Shown one piece after another: positions 1-7,730 of a stretch of DNA of 64,000 bases. A program made the translations under genes and the position numbers. Each line of letters begins with the position of its first letter. Within the stretch, counting starts at the first letter, position 1. Source of the stretch: Mycolicibacterium sp. P9-22 (GTDB lineage: Bacteria > Actinomycetota > Actinomycetes > Mycobacteriales > Mycobacteriaceae). The notes below the pieces were generated by a model. That model made no database searches, was not told the origin of the DNA, and saw only the letters and a program-made list of their open reading frames with translations. Location: positions 62,001-126,000 of the forward strand of contig NZ_NPKP01000005.1 in assembly GCF_008329585.1 (NCBI RefSeq). Reading direction: 5' to 3'.

Positions 1-234
1 GTTCACCGCGAAGATCTCGGTGACCAGGCGCTCCATCAGTGCGCCGACGGCCGCCGCCTTGTTCTCGAAGTAGAAGTAGAACGCCGAGCGCGTGACACCG
101 GCCTGCGCGGTGATCTCTGCGACGTTGACGGCGTCGAGGCTGCAGTCCTGCAGCCAACCGTCCAGGGCATCGAGAATGGCTTCGCGGCGCTCGTCGCTGC
201 GCAGCGAGGGCCGGCGATCGGTCGGCGACCTCAC
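1..234 (-). CDS. TetR-family regulator (N-terminal 78 residues; gene runs off the window)
   Basis: The first 78 residues of a TetR-type repressor are present; the C-terminal ligand-binding part lies beyond position 1. The visible part has the usual TetR start: a basic lead (RRPSLRSDERREAIL), a helix, then the helix-turn-helix with the typical ending SAFYFYFENKAA (about residues 50-62). The GTG start overlaps the stop of the upstream monooxygenase gene by four bases (GTGA), so the two are co-transcribed and translationally coupled. The likely role is control of that monooxygenase operon through the twin palindromes at 1620-1651. The ligand cannot be inferred. Confidence 0.85.
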   Translation of the reverse strand, partial: MRSPTDRRPSLRSDERREAILDALDGWLQDCSLDAVNVAEITAQAGVTRSAFYFYFENKAAAVGALMERLVTEIFAVN

Positions 235-1577
235 GCGGATACCAGCGCAGGGCTGGATGCCGCACGTTTGATCCCGGCAGGGATCTCCTTGGTGCGGATA
301 TCGTGCTCGTAGTAGAAGTAGTCGACCTGCTGGGTGTGCCGCGCCCGGTTGGTGCAGTGCCCGGCGTGCAGTTGCTGATCGGCGTCGATCACGCGCTCCA
401 TCTCATCGGCACCCGGTAACGCGTACCTCCCGGCGGCGTAGGCCGCCAACAGCCGGGACTGGCATTCCACGAACGGGAACAGCGTAGGAATGGCTTGGGC
501 GAAACCGATGAAGACCAGATCGTCGAGGCCGGGCTTGAACATCCGCTTGTACAACCGGATCTGGTTCTCCGGCGCGCTGATCAGGTCGGGCTCGAAGAAC
601 GGGAAGGTGATGTTGTAGCCGGTGGCGTAGATGATGACATCGAACACATCCGATGTCCCATCGTCGAAGTGCACGGTATCCCCGTCGAGCAGCGCGACGT
701 TCGGCTTGGGGATGACGTCCCCGGAGCCCAGTCGCAGCGGCAGTTCGACCGACTGTGTCGGGTGCGCCTCGAACAATTTGTGATTGGCCGGAGGCAGACC
801 GTATTTGGTGGGATCCGCGCCCACCAGCGGGGCGAACGCCTGCGCAGCCTTGCGTTGCCAGGACAGCGGCAGGTACGGCGTCGTCTTGAAGATCTTGTCC
901 CCGGGCTGTCCGGCAAGGTACTTCGGGACGATCCAGGCGCTCGACCGGGTCGAGAGCGTCACCTTGTTCTGCAGAGCCTTCGACGACAGTTCGACGGTGA
1001 TATCGGCGGCGCTGTTGCCGATCCCGACGACCAGAATGCGTTTTCCGGTGAGCGCCAACGGTGTCTGCGGGTCGATGTAGTGGTGGGAATGGATGGATTC
1101 GCCGGTGAAGGCGCCGGGGAAGTCGGCCCACCGGGCGTCCCAGTGATGGCCGTTGCCGACGACCAGCAGGTCGAACTCCCGCACCGTGCCGGCCTGGTCT
1201 TCGATCAGCCAACCACCGCCGTCGCGCCGGCGCGCGTTGCGGACCGCATTGTTGAACTCGATGTTCTCCAACAGACCGAACGCCTCGGCATAGGAGTCCA
1301 GGTAGTCCTTGATATCGCTGTGATGCGGAAACGACGGGAAATGGGCGGGCACCGGAAAGTCCTTGAAGGACAACCGATGCTTGGAGGTGTCGATGTGCAG
1401 TGACCGGTAGGCACTGCTTAACCCGTTCGGATTGCCGAAGGCCCAGTTACCGCCGATGCGGTCGGAGATCTCGAAGGTCGTGTACGGAACGCGGTAGTCC
1501 TTCAGCATCTTGCCGGCGGTCAGCCCGCTGATACCTGCGCCGATGACTGCTGTTCGCGGCAGGGTTCGCACCACCAT
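231..1577 (-). CDS. Flavin-containing monooxygenase (FMO family)
   Basis: NADPH- and FAD-dependent monooxygenase that would insert one oxygen atom at a soft heteroatom (N or S) or act as a Baeyer-Villiger enzyme; the substrate is unknown. Visible motifs are the FAD dinucleotide fold VIGAGISG near the N-terminus, the FMO signature FTGESIHSHHY (FxGxxxHxxxY), a second NADPH fold VVGIGNSA, and the ATGYN segment typical of the class. The length (448 residues) is normal. I chose the ATG at 1577 because GAGGAG lies just upstream; that spacing is short (2 nt), so one of the two GTG codons immediately after it, which have better spacing, may be the real start. A GTG ten codons further upstream (1607) is also open. 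It heads an operon with the TetR gene that overlaps its stop. Confidence 0.85.
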   Translation of the reverse strand: MVVRTLPRTAVIGAGISGLTAGKMLKDYRVPYTTFEISDRIGGNWAFGNPNGLSSAYRSLHIDTSKHRLSFKDFPVPAHFPSFPHHSDIKDYLDSYAEAFGLLENIEFNNAVRNARRRDGGGWLIEDQAGTVREFDLLVVGNGHHWDARWADFPGAFTGESIHSHHYIDPQTPLALTGKRILVVGIGNSAADITVELSSKALQNKVTLSTRSSAWIVPKYLAGQPGDKIFKTTPYLPLSWQRKAAQAFAPLVGADPTKYGLPPANHKLFEAHPTQSVELPLRLGSGDVIPKPNVALLDGDTVHFDDGTSDVFDVIIYATGYNITFPFFEPDLISAPENQIRLYKRMFKPGLDDLVFIGFAQAIPTLFPFVECQSRLLAAYAAGRYALPGADEMERVIDADQQLHAGHCTNRARHTQQVDYFYYEHDIRTKEIPAGIKRAASSPALVSA

Positions 1578-1619
1578 CACTCCTCGCGTCGCTGTGATGG
1601 GCGACACTACCGAGCGTTC

Positions 1620-1651
1620 TGACGCGCGTCAATGACTACTGACGTACGTCA
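1620..1651. promoter_or_regulatory. Twin palindromic operator upstream of the FMO-TetR operon
   Basis: Two perfect 12-bp palindromes, TGACGCGCGTCA at 1620-1631 and TGACGTACGTCA at 1640-1651, share the consensus TGACGYRCGTCA. Their starts are exactly 20 bp apart, about two helical turns on the same DNA face. They lie 43 bp upstream of the preferred monooxygenase start, and the second overlaps the stop codon of the GntR gene. This is the arrangement expected for a TetR dimer pair; the obvious candidate is the TetR encoded at 1-234 (autoregulation). Confidence 0.7.
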
Positions 1652-2422
1652 AATCGGGCGGATGACGCCCAGCTTGGTGAGGTGCTCGCACAGCGGGCCC
1701 ACCCCGATGGTGAAGTGCTCGGCCATCGCCGCGCGCGCCTCATCCGCGTCCCGGCGCTCGAAGGCCGCGATCACCCGGCGGTGGTCCTTGATGGACTGGG
1801 TGGGCCACCCCTCGAGGGTCGGGAACACCGATTCCGGTTGATAGCGGGTGATCCCGGACATGAACTGGGTGAGCTTGGGTGAGTCGGCCGCGACATTGAT
1901 CAGCCGGTGGTACTCATGGTTGAGCCGCACGGTGCGGTCCGAGTCGGGCTGCTCGTAAGCCCGCTCCAGCTGGTCCTGGATCGCCTTCAGCTCCGAAAGC
2001 TGTTCGGCGCTGATGTTCCCGGCCGCCCGGGCCGCCAGCTCTCCCCCGACGTAGGCCTGCACATTGGCGACATCGGCAAGGTCGCGCGCGGTGAATTCGA
2101 GCACCATGAAGCCGCGCCGCGGATGCTGTACCAGCAGACCCTCGGCGCGCAGGTTCAGCAGCGCCTCCCGTACCGGGGTGACACTGATACCGAGGTCGAC
2201 GGCCAACTGATCCAGCCGCAGATACTCACCCGCCGGGTAGGTGCCGTCGAAGATCCGCCGCCGGACCACCCGGGCGACATCGTCGGAGAGTTGCGGCCGG
2301 ACCGCGAACTCCGGCTCCCCCCGTCGCTGCGCTCGCCCCAGCGGCTCCCCCCGTCGCTCCGCTCGCCCCAGCGGCTCCCCCCGTCGCTCCGCTCGCCCCA
2401 GCGGCTCAGACCCGGTACTCAT
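1649..2422 (-). CDS. GntR/FadR-type transcriptional regulator with a repeated N-terminal tail
   Basis: GntR-family repressor of the FadR (FCD) subgroup, which usually senses organic acids or acyl-CoA-type ligands. After an unusual tail, residues about 42-105 form the winged helix (LRLDQLAVDLGISVTPVREALLNL is the classic recognition segment), followed by an all-helical FCD ligand domain to about residue 250, with metal-type histidines in NHEYHRLI. Residues 6-37 are three copies of EPLGRAERRG (last copy EPLGRAQRRG) encoded by a 30-bp tandem repeat and are not part of the fold. The gene overlaps the end of the acyl-CoA dehydrogenase gene by 17 bp, so it is the last gene of the SDR-thiolase-dehydrogenase-GntR run and probably controls it. 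A start after the repeat cannot be excluded. Confidence 0.85.
   Translation of the reverse strand: MSTGSEPLGRAERRGEPLGRAERRGEPLGRAQRRGEPEFAVRPQLSDDVARVVRRRIFDGTYPAGEYLRLDQLAVDLGISVTPVREALLNLRAEGLLVQHPRRGFMVLEFTARDLADVANVQAYVGGELAARAAGNISAEQLSELKAIQDQLERAYEQPDSDRTVRLNHEYHRLINVAADSPKLTQFMSGITRYQPESVFPTLEGWPTQSIKDHRRVIAAFERRDADEARAAMAEHFTIGVGPLCEHLTKLGVIRPI
2313..2408. repeat. 30-bp tandem repeat, three copies, in frame in the GntR gene
   Basis: Three consecutive 30-bp units (2313-2342, 2343-2372, 2373-2402) plus six bases of a fourth. Units differ at a single base (GCTGCGCTC versus GCTCCGCTC). The unit length is a multiple of three, so copy number can change without breaking the reading frame. 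The core CCCCGTCGCTCCGCTCGCCC recurs elsewhere in the window inside the NRPS gene (41673-41694, and in inverted orientation at 24026-24052 and 33077-33102). Confidence 0.9.
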
Positions 2423-3596
2423 CCAGCAGATTCTTGCTGATGATGGTTTTCTGGATCTCGCTGGTGCCCTCGCCGATCAGCAGGAACGGTGCATCACGCA
2501 TCAGCCGTTCAATCTCGTACTCCTTGGAATACCCGTAACCACCGTGGATCCGGAAGCTCTGCTGGGTGACCTCCGCGCAGTACTCGCTGGCCAGGTATTT
2601 GGCCATCCCGGACGCGACATCATTGCGGTCACCGGAATCCTTGAGCCGGGCCGCGTGCACCATCATCAGGTGCGCGGCCTCGACCTTGGTGGCCATCTCG
2701 GCGAGCTGGAACGCGATCGCCTGATGCCCGGCGATGGGCTTGCCGAATGTCTCCCGTTGCTGCGCATAGCGAATCGCCAACTCGAAGGCCCGTAACGCCA
2801 CCCCGCATGCGCGTGCGGATACGTTCACGCGGCCGACCTCGACACCGTCCATCATCTGGAAGAAGCCCTTGCCCGGCAGCTCGCCCAGCACATCGTCGGC
2901 ACCGGCCCGGTAGCCGTCGAAGATCAGTTCGGTGGTGTCGATGCCCTTGTAACCCAGCTTGTCGAGCTTCCCCGGAATGGTCAGGCCCGGCAGGACCTCG
3001 CCGAACCCTGCCGGTTTCTCGATCAGGAATGCCGTCAGGTTGCGGTGCGGTTTGTCCGCTCCCTCATCGGTTTTCACCAGTGCGGCCACCAGTGTCGAAC
3101 TTCCACCGTTGGTCAGCCACATCTTCTGGCCGGTGATCACGTACTCGTCACCGTCGCGCACGGCACGAGTGCGGATCGCCGCGACATCGGAGCCGAGCTC
3201 GGGCTCCGACATCGAGAATGCGCCGCGCACCTCGCCGGTCGCCATCCGCGGCAGGTAATGCTGCTTCTGCGCGTCGGTGCCGTGCTGGCGGATCATGTAG
3301 GCGACGATGAAATGGGTGTTGATGACCCCGGATACGCTCATCCAGCCGCGGGCCAGCTCCTCCACGCACAGCGCGTAGGTCAGCAGTGACTCACCGAGGC
3401 CGCCGTACTCCTCGGGGATCATCAGGCCGAACAGACCCATCTCGCGCATCTTGTCGACGATGTGCTGTGGGTAGGTGTCGGCGTGCTCCAACTCCTGCGC
3501 GTTCGGGATGATCTCCTTGTCCACGAATTGGCGCACGGTGGCCACGATTTCGCTCTGCACGTCGGTGAGGCCGGGTGTCTGAGCCAGGCGGGTCAT
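2406..3596 (-). CDS. Acyl-CoA dehydrogenase (FadE type)
   Basis: Flavoprotein catalysing alpha,beta-dehydrogenation of an acyl-CoA, the first step of beta-oxidation. The 396 residues match the usual length (380-400). Visible features are the substrate/FAD loop FSMSEPELGSD, the tryptophan-containing middle strand ITGQKMWLTNGG, the arginine segment YAQQRETFGKPI, the FAD-binding IHGGYGYSKEYEIERLMRD, and the C-terminal IGEGTSEIQKTI, which contains the MCAD-type catalytic glutamate (GEGTSE). The ATG start overlaps the thiolase stop by four bases (ATGA), showing translational coupling. Substrate range cannot be deduced; the complete set of beta-oxidation activities nearby suggests one dedicated pathway. 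Confidence 0.9.
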   Translation of the reverse strand: MTRLAQTPGLTDVQSEIVATVRQFVDKEIIPNAQELEHADTYPQHIVDKMREMGLFGLMIPEEYGGLGESLLTYALCVEELARGWMSVSGVINTHFIVAYMIRQHGTDAQKQHYLPRMATGEVRGAFSMSEPELGSDVAAIRTRAVRDGDEYVITGQKMWLTNGGSSTLVAALVKTDEGADKPHRNLTAFLIEKPAGFGEVLPGLTIPGKLDKLGYKGIDTTELIFDGYRAGADDVLGELPGKGFFQMMDGVEVGRVNVSARACGVALRAFELAIRYAQQRETFGKPIAGHQAIAFQLAEMATKVEAAHLMMVHAARLKDSGDRNDVASGMAKYLASEYCAEVTQQSFRIHGGYGYSKEYEIERLMRDAPFLLIGEGTSEIQKTIISKNLLDEYRV

Positions 3597-4807
3597 AGCG
3601 AGGTCCGTTCGAATACGGCGGCCAGGCCCTGGCCGCCACCGATGCACATGGTTTCCAGCCCGTACCGGGCATCGCGCAGATCGAGTTCGCGCGCAAGGGT
3701 GGCCAGCATCCGTCCGCCGGTCGCGCCCACCGGATGGCCGAGTGAGATTCCCGATCCGCGCACGTTGGTGCGGTCGAAATCGGCGTCGGTGAACTGCCAT
3801 TCGCGGGTGCAGGCCAACGCTTGGGCCGCGAATGCCTCGTTGAGCTCGATGAGGTCGATATCCGAGAGCGACAGCCCCGCCTTGGCCAGCGCCCGGTCGG
3901 TGGCCGGTACCGGACCGATACCCATGATATTGGGCGCCACCCCGGCCACTGCCCAGGACACCAGCCGGACAAGGGGTTTGAGGCCCAGTTCGGCGGCACG
4001 TGCCGGTGTGGTCACGATGCACATGGATGCGGCGTCGTTCTGGCCGCTGGAATTGCCCGCGGTCACGGTCGCCTCCGGGTCGCTCTTGCCCAGCACCGGG
4101 CGCAGCTTGCTCAGTGCCTCGACCGTGGTGTCCGCGCGGGGGTGCTCGTCGGTATCGATCACCTCGGAGCCCTCTCGAGAAGTCACCGTCACCGGAATGA
4201 TCTCGGCGGCGAGCACGCCGCTGTTCTGGGCGGCCACGGCCTTCTGATGCGAGCGCACCGCGAGTTCGTCCTGTTCGGTCCTCGAAATACCGTACTGGCG
4301 GCGCAGATTCTCCGCCGTCTCCAGCATGCCCCCGGGCACCGGATAGTGCTTGCCGCCGGCCGTGACGCGGCCGCGGGCGAGCCCGTCGTGCACCGTCACC
4401 CCGCCGCGCGAGCCGCCCCAGCGCATATCGGTGGAATGAAAGGCCACATTGCTCATCGACTCGGCGCCGCCCGCGACCACCAGATCGTTGTTGCCACTGG
4501 ACACCTGCAGGCAAGCCTGGATCACGGCCTGCAGGCCGGATCCGCAGCGCCGGTCGAGTTGCATTCCGGGGACGGTGATCGGCAGGCCCGCGTCCAGTGC
4601 GACCACCCGTCCGATCGCCGGTGCCTCGCTGGAGGGATAACAGTGCCCCAGGATCACGTCCTGCACGGCATCGGCGGGAATCCCGGTGCGTTCCAACAGA
4701 CCCTGCAGTGCTGCGACACCCAACTCGACGGCGGTCAGGGACGAGAACATGCCGCCGTAGCGGCCGATCGGGGTCCGGACCGGTTCACATATCACGGCGT
4801 CCGACAT
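3593..4807 (-). CDS. Thiolase (acetyl-CoA acyltransferase)
   Basis: Degradative-type thiolase of 404 residues that cleaves a 3-ketoacyl-CoA with CoA to release acetyl-CoA or propionyl-CoA. The nucleophilic cysteine is C88 in DRRCGSGLQA, the histidine motif is GHPVGATGG near residue 359, and the second cysteine is in CIGGGQG near residue 389; all are intact. The NEAFAAQ loop is also present. It lies one base after the SDR stop and overlaps the downstream acyl-CoA dehydrogenase by four bases, so the three are one transcription unit. Confidence 0.92.
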   Translation of the reverse strand: MSDAVICEPVRTPIGRYGGMFSSLTAVELGVAALQGLLERTGIPADAVQDVILGHCYPSSEAPAIGRVVALDAGLPITVPGMQLDRRCGSGLQAVIQACLQVSSGNNDLVVAGGAESMSNVAFHSTDMRWGGSRGGVTVHDGLARGRVTAGGKHYPVPGGMLETAENLRRQYGISRTEQDELAVRSHQKAVAAQNSGVLAAEIIPVTVTSREGSEVIDTDEHPRADTTVEALSKLRPVLGKSDPEATVTAGNSSGQNDAASMCIVTTPARAAELGLKPLVRLVSWAVAGVAPNIMGIGPVPATDRALAKAGLSLSDIDLIELNEAFAAQALACTREWQFTDADFDRTNVRGSGISLGHPVGATGGRMLATLARELDLRDARYGLETMCIGGGQGLAAVFERTSL

Positions 4808-4808
4808 G

Positions 4809-5549
4809 TCAGATGTGCCGCCCGCCGGTCACTTCCAGCACGGTGCCGGTCATGTAGGAGGACAGATCGGAGGCCAGGAACAGCGCCACGGAGGCGACCT
4901 CGCCGGGCTCCCCGGCACGCGCCATCGGAATCTCGGCCAACTTCTGGTCCCAGATGCGCTGCGGCATGGCCTCGGTCATCGCCGAGCGGATCAGACCCGG
5001 TTGGATGGCGTTGACCCGCACACCCAGATGGGCGACCTCCTTGGCGGCGGCCTTGGTGAGTCCGACGATGCCGGCCTTGGCCGCGGAGTAGTTGGTCTGG
5101 CCGATCAGGCCGACCTTGCCCGAGATCGACGAGATGTTGACGATGGCACCGCTTTTCGCCTCACGCATGATGTTGGCGGCCAGCCGGGTGCCGTTCCACG
5201 AGCCCTTGAGGTGCACGGAGATGACCTGGTCGAACTGCTCCTCGGTCATCTTGCGCATGGTGGCGTCCCGGGTGATGCCCGCGTTGTTGACCATGACGTC
5301 CAGGCTCCCGAAGGTGTCCACGGCGGCGCCGACAAGCGCTTCGACCTGGCCGGCATCGGTGACATCGCAGCTCACCGCCTTGGCGACTGCAGAGCCGCCG
5401 AGTGCGGTGACCGCAGCGTCGGTGGCCTCCGGATTCAGGTCACCGAGCACCACCCGGGCGCCCTCGGCGACAAACCTCTCGGCGATCGCAAAACCGATTC
5501 CCTGCGCACCGCCGGTGATCACCGCGGTCCGACCATCGAGCAGACCCAT
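4809..5549 (-). CDS. Short-chain dehydrogenase/reductase (FabG-like, 3-hydroxyacyl-CoA dehydrogenase candidate)
   Basis: Classical SDR of 246 residues, the standard length for FabG-type enzymes. The cofactor glycine motif is TGGAQGIG at the N-terminus, NNAG follows at about residue 85, and the catalytic serine and YSAAK (Tyr/Lys) are intact. I chose the ATG at 5549 because the protein then begins [13 protein letters not shown] as usual and has AAGGGA upstream; a longer open frame to 5615 runs through the promoter region. In this operon its likely job is oxidation of the 3-hydroxyacyl-CoA made by the MaoC hydratase. It is divergent from the dehydrogenase at 5659 across a 109-bp control region. 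Confidence 0.88.
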   Translation of the reverse strand: MGLLDGRTAVITGGAQGIGFAIAERFVAEGARVVLGDLNPEATDAAVTALGGSAVAKAVSCDVTDAGQVEALVGAAVDTFGSLDVMVNNAGITRDATMRKMTEEQFDQVISVHLKGSWNGTRLAANIMREAKSGAIVNISSISGKVGLIGQTNYSAAKAGIVGLTKAAAKEVAHLGVRVNAIQPGLIRSAMTEAMPQRIWDQKLAEIPMARAGEPGEVASVALFLASDLSSYMTGTVLEVTGGRHI

Positions 5550-5592
5550 CGGAGCCCATCCCTTCACTTCAGCGCGAGCTGTTCCAAACATA

Positions 5593-5614
5593 AAATATGA
5601 TATTTCTTGTATCA
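5593..5614. promoter_or_regulatory. Palindromes in the divergent promoter region between SDR and acyl-CoA dehydrogenase
   Basis: A perfect inverted repeat AAATAT-G-ATATTT (5593-5605) overlaps a second one, TGATA-N7-TATCA (5598-5614). They stand out as AT-rich bases in a GC-rich background, midway between the two divergent start codons. This is the natural operator position for coordinate control of both beta-oxidation transcripts. The GntR protein at 1649-2422 is a candidate, although the site does not closely match the FadR-type consensus I know. Confidence 0.5.
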
Positions 5615-5658
5615 AACCACCCCTCGAGGTGATCGCACCAATTCAGGAGAGCCCGCCG

Positions 5659-6876
5659 ATGGCCGACAACGCCGCCGAACCCAGCGCGAACCGAGCGCCA
5701 GCCGCCGTATCGGACTCGGACTTCGCCGATATCCTCGCCGCGACTCGCCAGTTCATCCGCAACCAGGTGGTCCCCCGCGAGTCGGAGATCATGGCCGCCG
5801 ACCGGGTGCCCGATGACATCCGCGAGCAGACCAAGCACATGGGGCTGTTCGGTTACGCGATCCCACAGGAATGGGGCGGCCTCGGGCTGAACCTGGCCCA
5901 AGACGTCGAACTGGCCATGGAATTCGGCTACACCAGCCTGGCGCTGCGCTCGATGTTCGGCACCAACAACGGCATCGCCGGCCAGGTGCTGGTCGGCTTC
6001 GGCACCGAGGAACAGAAATCCCGCTGGCTGGAGGGCATCGCCTCCGGCGACGTCGTCGCGTCCTTCGCGCTGACCGAACCGGGTGCGGGGTCCAATCCGG
6101 CCGGCCTCCGGACCAAGGCGGTCAAAGACGGTGACCAGTGGGTGATCAACGGACGAAAGCAGTACATCACCAACGCGCCCACGGCCGGCCTGTTCATCGT
6201 CTTCGCCCGCACCCGGCCCGCCGATGCCGATGGGCCCGGCATAGCGGTGTTCCTGGTGCCCGCCGATACGCCGGGCATCCAGATCGGGGCCAAGGATGCC
6301 AAGATGGGCCAGGAGGGCGCCTGGACCGCCGACGTCACTTTCGACGATGTGCGGGTCGGCCAGGACACCCTGGTCGGCGGCAGCGAGGACATCGGCTACC
6401 GCGCCGCCATGACGTCGCTGGCCCGCGGCCGCGTGCACATCGCCGCGCTGGCCGTGGGCAGCGCGCAGCGCGCCCTCGACGAATCGGTGGCCTACGCCGC
6501 GACCGCCACCCAGGGCGGTACCGCGATCGGCACTTTCCAACTGGTGCAGGCGATGCTCGCCGACCAGCAGACCGGTGTGATGGCCGGCCGCGCGCTGGTG
6601 CGCGAGGCCGCCCGGCTGTGGGTGACCGGCGAGGACCGGCGCGTCGCACCGTCATCGGCGAAATTGTTCTGCACCGAAATGGCGGGCAATGTCGCCGACC
6701 TCGCCGTCCAGATCCACGGTGGCAGTGGCTATATGCGCGAAGTGCCGGTGGAACGCATCTACCGCGAAGTGCGTTTGCTACGTCTCTATGAAGGCACCAG
6801 CGAGATCCAGCGCCTCATCATCGGGGGCGGCCTGGTCAAAGCCGCCCAGCAGCGCGCCGCACATCAGACGATATAG
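5659..6876 (+). CDS. Acyl-CoA dehydrogenase (FadE type)
   Basis: A 405-residue acyl-CoA dehydrogenase with an extra hydrophilic N-terminal segment of about 25 residues. Motifs seen are FALTEPGAGSN (FAD/substrate loop), INGRKQYITN, IHGGSGYMREVPVERIYREVR and LYEGTSEIQRLI, the last carrying the MCAD-type catalytic glutamate (YEGTSE). The start at 5659 is supported by AGGAGA eight bases upstream. It is divergent from the SDR-thiolase-dehydrogenase operon and converges on the MaoC gene, overlapping its 3' end by 13 bp. It may act on a different chain length or a branched substrate from the dehydrogenase at 2406. Confidence 0.9.
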   Translation: MADNAAEPSANRAPAAVSDSDFADILAATRQFIRNQVVPRESEIMAADRVPDDIREQTKHMGLFGYAIPQEWGGLGLNLAQDVELAMEFGYTSLALRSMFGTNNGIAGQVLVGFGTEEQKSRWLEGIASGDVVASFALTEPGAGSNPAGLRTKAVKDGDQWVINGRKQYITNAPTAGLFIVFARTRPADADGPGIAVFLVPADTPGIQIGAKDAKMGQEGAWTADVTFDDVRVGQDTLVGGSEDIGYRAAMTSLARGRVHIAALAVGSAQRALDESVAYAATATQGGTAIGTFQLVQAMLADQQTGVMAGRALVREAARLWVTGEDRRVAPSSAKLFCTEMAGNVADLAVQIHGGSGYMREVPVERIYREVRLLRLYEGTSEIQRLIIGGGLVKAAQQRAAHQTI

Positions 6877-7316
6877 CGCACGATCGACTCGGCCACTGCC
6901 GCAGGCTTTTCCGATCCTTCGATCTCGACGGTGATGGTGACCGTCGACTGGGCAGCGCCTTCGAGCGCCGTCACGTCGGTGACCACCGCGCGGGCCCGTA
7001 CCTTGGCGCCGACCTTCACCGGGGTGATGAAGCGGACCTTGTTGTACCCGTAGTTGACCGCCAGCGAGATGCCCTCCACCCGATACAGCTGATGGCTGAA
7101 GTGCGGCAGCAGCGAGAGGGTCAGCAGCCCGTGGGCGATGGTGCCGCCGAACGGTCCGTCGGCGGCCCGCTCGGGATCGACGTGGATCCACTGGTGGTCT
7201 TCGGTGGCTTCGGCAAATTTGTTCACCCGGTCCTGGCCGATCTCCAGCCACTCCGTCGGGCCCAGTTCGGCACCCTTGGCCCCGACCAACTCATCGATAT
7301 TCTTGAAAACCTGCAC
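6864..7316 (-). CDS. MaoC-like (R)-specific enoyl-CoA hydratase
   Basis: Single hot-dog-fold hydratase resembling mycobacterial HtdZ (Rv0130) in sequence and size. The catalytic Asp/His pair is in EDHQWIHVDPERA (D-x4-H), followed by the hydratase signature GTIAHGLLTLSLLP. It adds water to a trans-2-enoyl-CoA and so fills the step between the dehydrogenases and the SDR. The frame is open to an ATG at 7337, but a strong Shine-Dalgarno AGGAGG stands four bases before the GTG at 7316, giving 150 residues, the usual family length; I prefer that start. The 3' end overlaps the convergent dehydrogenase gene. Confidence 0.88.
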   Translation of the reverse strand: MQVFKNIDELVGAKGAELGPTEWLEIGQDRVNKFAEATEDHQWIHVDPERAADGPFGGTIAHGLLTLSLLPHFSHQLYRVEGISLAVNYGYNKVRFITPVKVGAKVRARAVVTDVTALEGAAQSTVTITVEIEGSEKPAAVAESIVRYIV

Positions 7317-7730
7317 CGTTCCTCCTGCGGTCGCCATGTCTATTTTTCACATCCATACATAGCGCGTTAACCATGGGCGCCGCACACCGGGTCCGCGATT
7401 GCGGGATCGACGTGACCTTGAAAAGGCAGCGAATGGCGGAAACGTTGCCAGCGACGTGATCGATTTAGAAAACTCATCGGCGGCTCATCACTATTTGCCA
7501 ATACTTACGACAATGACAATTTTTTTGAAGTTAGCCACTATCAACTTGTTCGCGTCGTAATTGCTAGATACGCAGTTACGCAATTCTGGCAACTGTTTGT
7601 CAGCACCGGCAAAATACTACCGCTGGTATCTCCCCTGGATATGGCGATACTTAACTGCACTATTTGAAACTACCTCAGGAACGAAGCCCGAAAGGGGCAA
7701 CGTTCCGGCAACTGATCGGTGGGCCTGGGA
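7317..7730. other. Intergenic region, AT-rich between about 7440 and 7690
   Basis: No gene is supported here. The middle is clearly richer in A and T than its surroundings, with runs such as ACAATTTTTTTGAAG and several TANNNT hexamers, so it is a likely promoter region for the gene at 7731 and possibly a binding site for an Lsr2-type silencer. I see no clear long palindrome, no RNA gene and no repeat pair. Confidence 0.5.

Noticed and set aside
4449..5600. Plus-strand frames opposite the thiolase and SDR genes
   Set aside because: Shadows of genes with clear motifs; no independent evidence.
5569..6540. 323-codon minus-strand frame opposite the acyl-CoA dehydrogenase
   Set aside because: Antisense shadow; it also crosses the divergent promoter region.
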